From the NCBI RefSeq assembly GCF_006539185.1, contig NZ_BJMN01000002.1, positions 1 to 64,000 of the forward strand: a stretch of 64,000 bases of DNA, read 5' to 3'. Position 1 is the first letter of the stretch, and each line of letters starts with the position of its first letter. This document shows positions 63,016 to 64,000 of the stretch, one piece after another. Position numbers and translations under genes: made by a program. This DNA comes from Streptomyces gardneri (GTDB taxonomy: Bacteria > Actinomycetota > Actinomycetes > Streptomycetales > Streptomycetaceae). A model generated the notes under the pieces. It searched no databases. It saw only the letters and a program-made list of their open reading frames with translations, and was not told the DNA's origin.

Positions 63016-64000
63016 GCCCCCAGCCTAATGGCCGTCCCCGCTCCCGAACGGGCGGCTGGTGCTTGTCGACAGAACCTGGATCACTTCACGCGCAGGCGCC
63101 TTCGTCGACTCGCCCGTACGCTCACCGACCGGTTCGGCCTCGGTGCTCACCGGCATGGTGCTGTCGAGGCCGAGTGGTCGCGCGGTCGGTGGTCATCGGA
63201 CGCCAGTATCCACCGAACCCCGCGGTGCTCACGCGATGCGGGACGGTCCGTCCCGAACGCCGGACAGCGGCACACCGGCCGGTGCGCTACGCGACCGGCC
63301 TCTTCTTGGCGCACCCGCAGTGGGCCGGACGGCTACTCGGCCGTCGGCTCGATGTAGGTGTTGTCGCACCAGTCGAGGAACTCCCGGATGGTTCCGATTG
63401 AGCAGGTCGGTGGTGGAGGTGACGCCGCGCCGGCCGGTCGCCAGGACCGTCGGGTGCAGATCCGGGTGGACCGGTTGAAGGACGGGAAGAGACGACGGCC
63501 GGCGTCTGGATGAGCAGCTGACCGGCCTCAGCACCCCGGGCACGGGTGCCCTGGCCGGCCGCTAGGAGATCTCCAGCACCGACCCCACTCCCGGTCCCTG
63601 AGCGACCTGGACGAGGGAGGAGCCCGGCGCCGGTTCCTGCGGTACCTGAATGACCGGTTCGACGCCCGCTGAGCGAGCGTCCGCCGACCCCAGCTCCCAC
63701 GGGAACCGGCATCGTCAGGGGGCTGCCCCGGCCTCCTGGGGCGACCGCGCAGTCCGGCTGACCGGGTGAACGTGCCGGCCAGGCGGCGGCCCACGGCCAG
63801 CACGATGACGGACAGTGGCTGGCGCAGAGATCGATCATGATCGGTGCTCGGGGCCGTTGCCGGGCTCGACGGCAGCGTTGACGCTGCGGCGGCCGCCGTG
63901 CGCGCGGGCGGGCGGCAGTTGAGCTTGTTCAGAGACGGTGAGATCACCACCGTTTGTGGCTGGCGACAGGCTTCCTATCGGGCGCCAAGTCGTGGGCCGG
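63016..64000. other. right end of window, no convincing gene
   Basis: About 985 bp. Several open frames exist on both strands but none has normal Streptomyces codon bias over its length. One minus-strand run, TIREFLDWCDNTYIEPTAE, ends in a stop near 63342 and may be the tail of a lost gene. Base composition is slightly less GC-rich than elsewhere. Confidence 0.45.

Noticed and set aside
63687..63950. A minus-strand gene at the right edge
   Set aside because: Composition is Ser/Pro/Arg-rich without domain similarity or good start; could not be supported.

Overview
The window reads as chromosomal Streptomyces DNA. It has very high GC, strong G/C bias at codon third positions, frequent GTG starts and 4-nt stop/start overlaps, and a complete whiE-type spore-pigment polyketide locus. 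I see no rRNA, confident tRNA, CRISPR array or prophage.

Layout, left to right. (1) 0.1-3.4 kb: a reverse-strand sulfur-detoxification pair (MBL-fold persulfide-dioxygenase-like protein with two rhodanese domains, plus a single-domain rhodanese). It is divergent from an MFS transporter, and three G-tract palindromes of CsoR/CstR type lie between them. (2) 3.6-10.3 kb: housekeeping and accessory genes: an ArsR regulator, two GNATs, a YdeI/OmpD-associated protein, a PfkB sugar kinase, a GNAT-AAA+ ATPase fusion, an SPW-repeat membrane protein and a cupin. (3) 10.4-22.1 kb: a sulfate-ester utilisation island. An AtsK-like Fe/2-oxoglutarate alkylsulfatase is divergent from a ROK regulator. Downstream is a translationally coupled operon: family-5 binding lipoprotein, two permeases, a double-NBD ATPase, a formylglycine-generating enzyme and a type I sulfatase with a CSPAR motif. 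Ahead of the operon is a small Cys-containing leader peptide (RRHVDLCR...SAVC type) that is probably leaderless, which suggests cysteine-dependent control. (4) 22-29 kb: a DUF4440-like protein, a GNAT, a secreted serine hydrolase, a LysR/MFS divergent pair and a type-B carboxylesterase. (5) 29.1-31.4 kb: a tnpB-only IS605-family element with a right-end hairpin, followed by remnants of a sulfatase and of a NEW3/NPCBM glycosidase. (6) 31.4-45.9 kb: OsmC, a class-I amidotransferase, a methyltransferase, a two-subunit Tat-exported molybdenum hydroxylase, MerR/MFS, beta-lactamase-like/TetR, a VWA membrane operon, an HxlR-peroxiredoxin fusion with MFS, and a flavodoxin-like reductase. (7) 46-57.3 kb: a DHA2 exporter, a secreted beta-helix protein, an O-methyltransferase, and the spore-pigment locus in whiE order (ORFs I-VII on the minus strand, FAD hydroxylase ORF VIII divergent). 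(8) 57.6-64 kb: a small secreted protein and a class-F-like sortase, then a region rich in debris: a universal-stress-protein remnant, an eCIS-type DUF4157 metallopeptidase-like protein lying between inverted copies of a roughly 45-bp element, a possible hemerythrin fragment, two hypothetical genes and about 1 kb with no convincing gene.

A recurring theme is the divergent regulator-target pair with a visible palindrome between (ROK/AtsK, LysR/MFS, MerR/MFS, TetR/hydrolase, HxlR-Prx/MFS, CsoR-type sites). Sulfur is a second theme: persulfide oxidation at the left edge, a sulfate-ester scavenging operon with a Cys-type leader, and a probable dead sulfatase fragment beside the IS. All functional statements come from motif and family recognition by eye; no database search was run.
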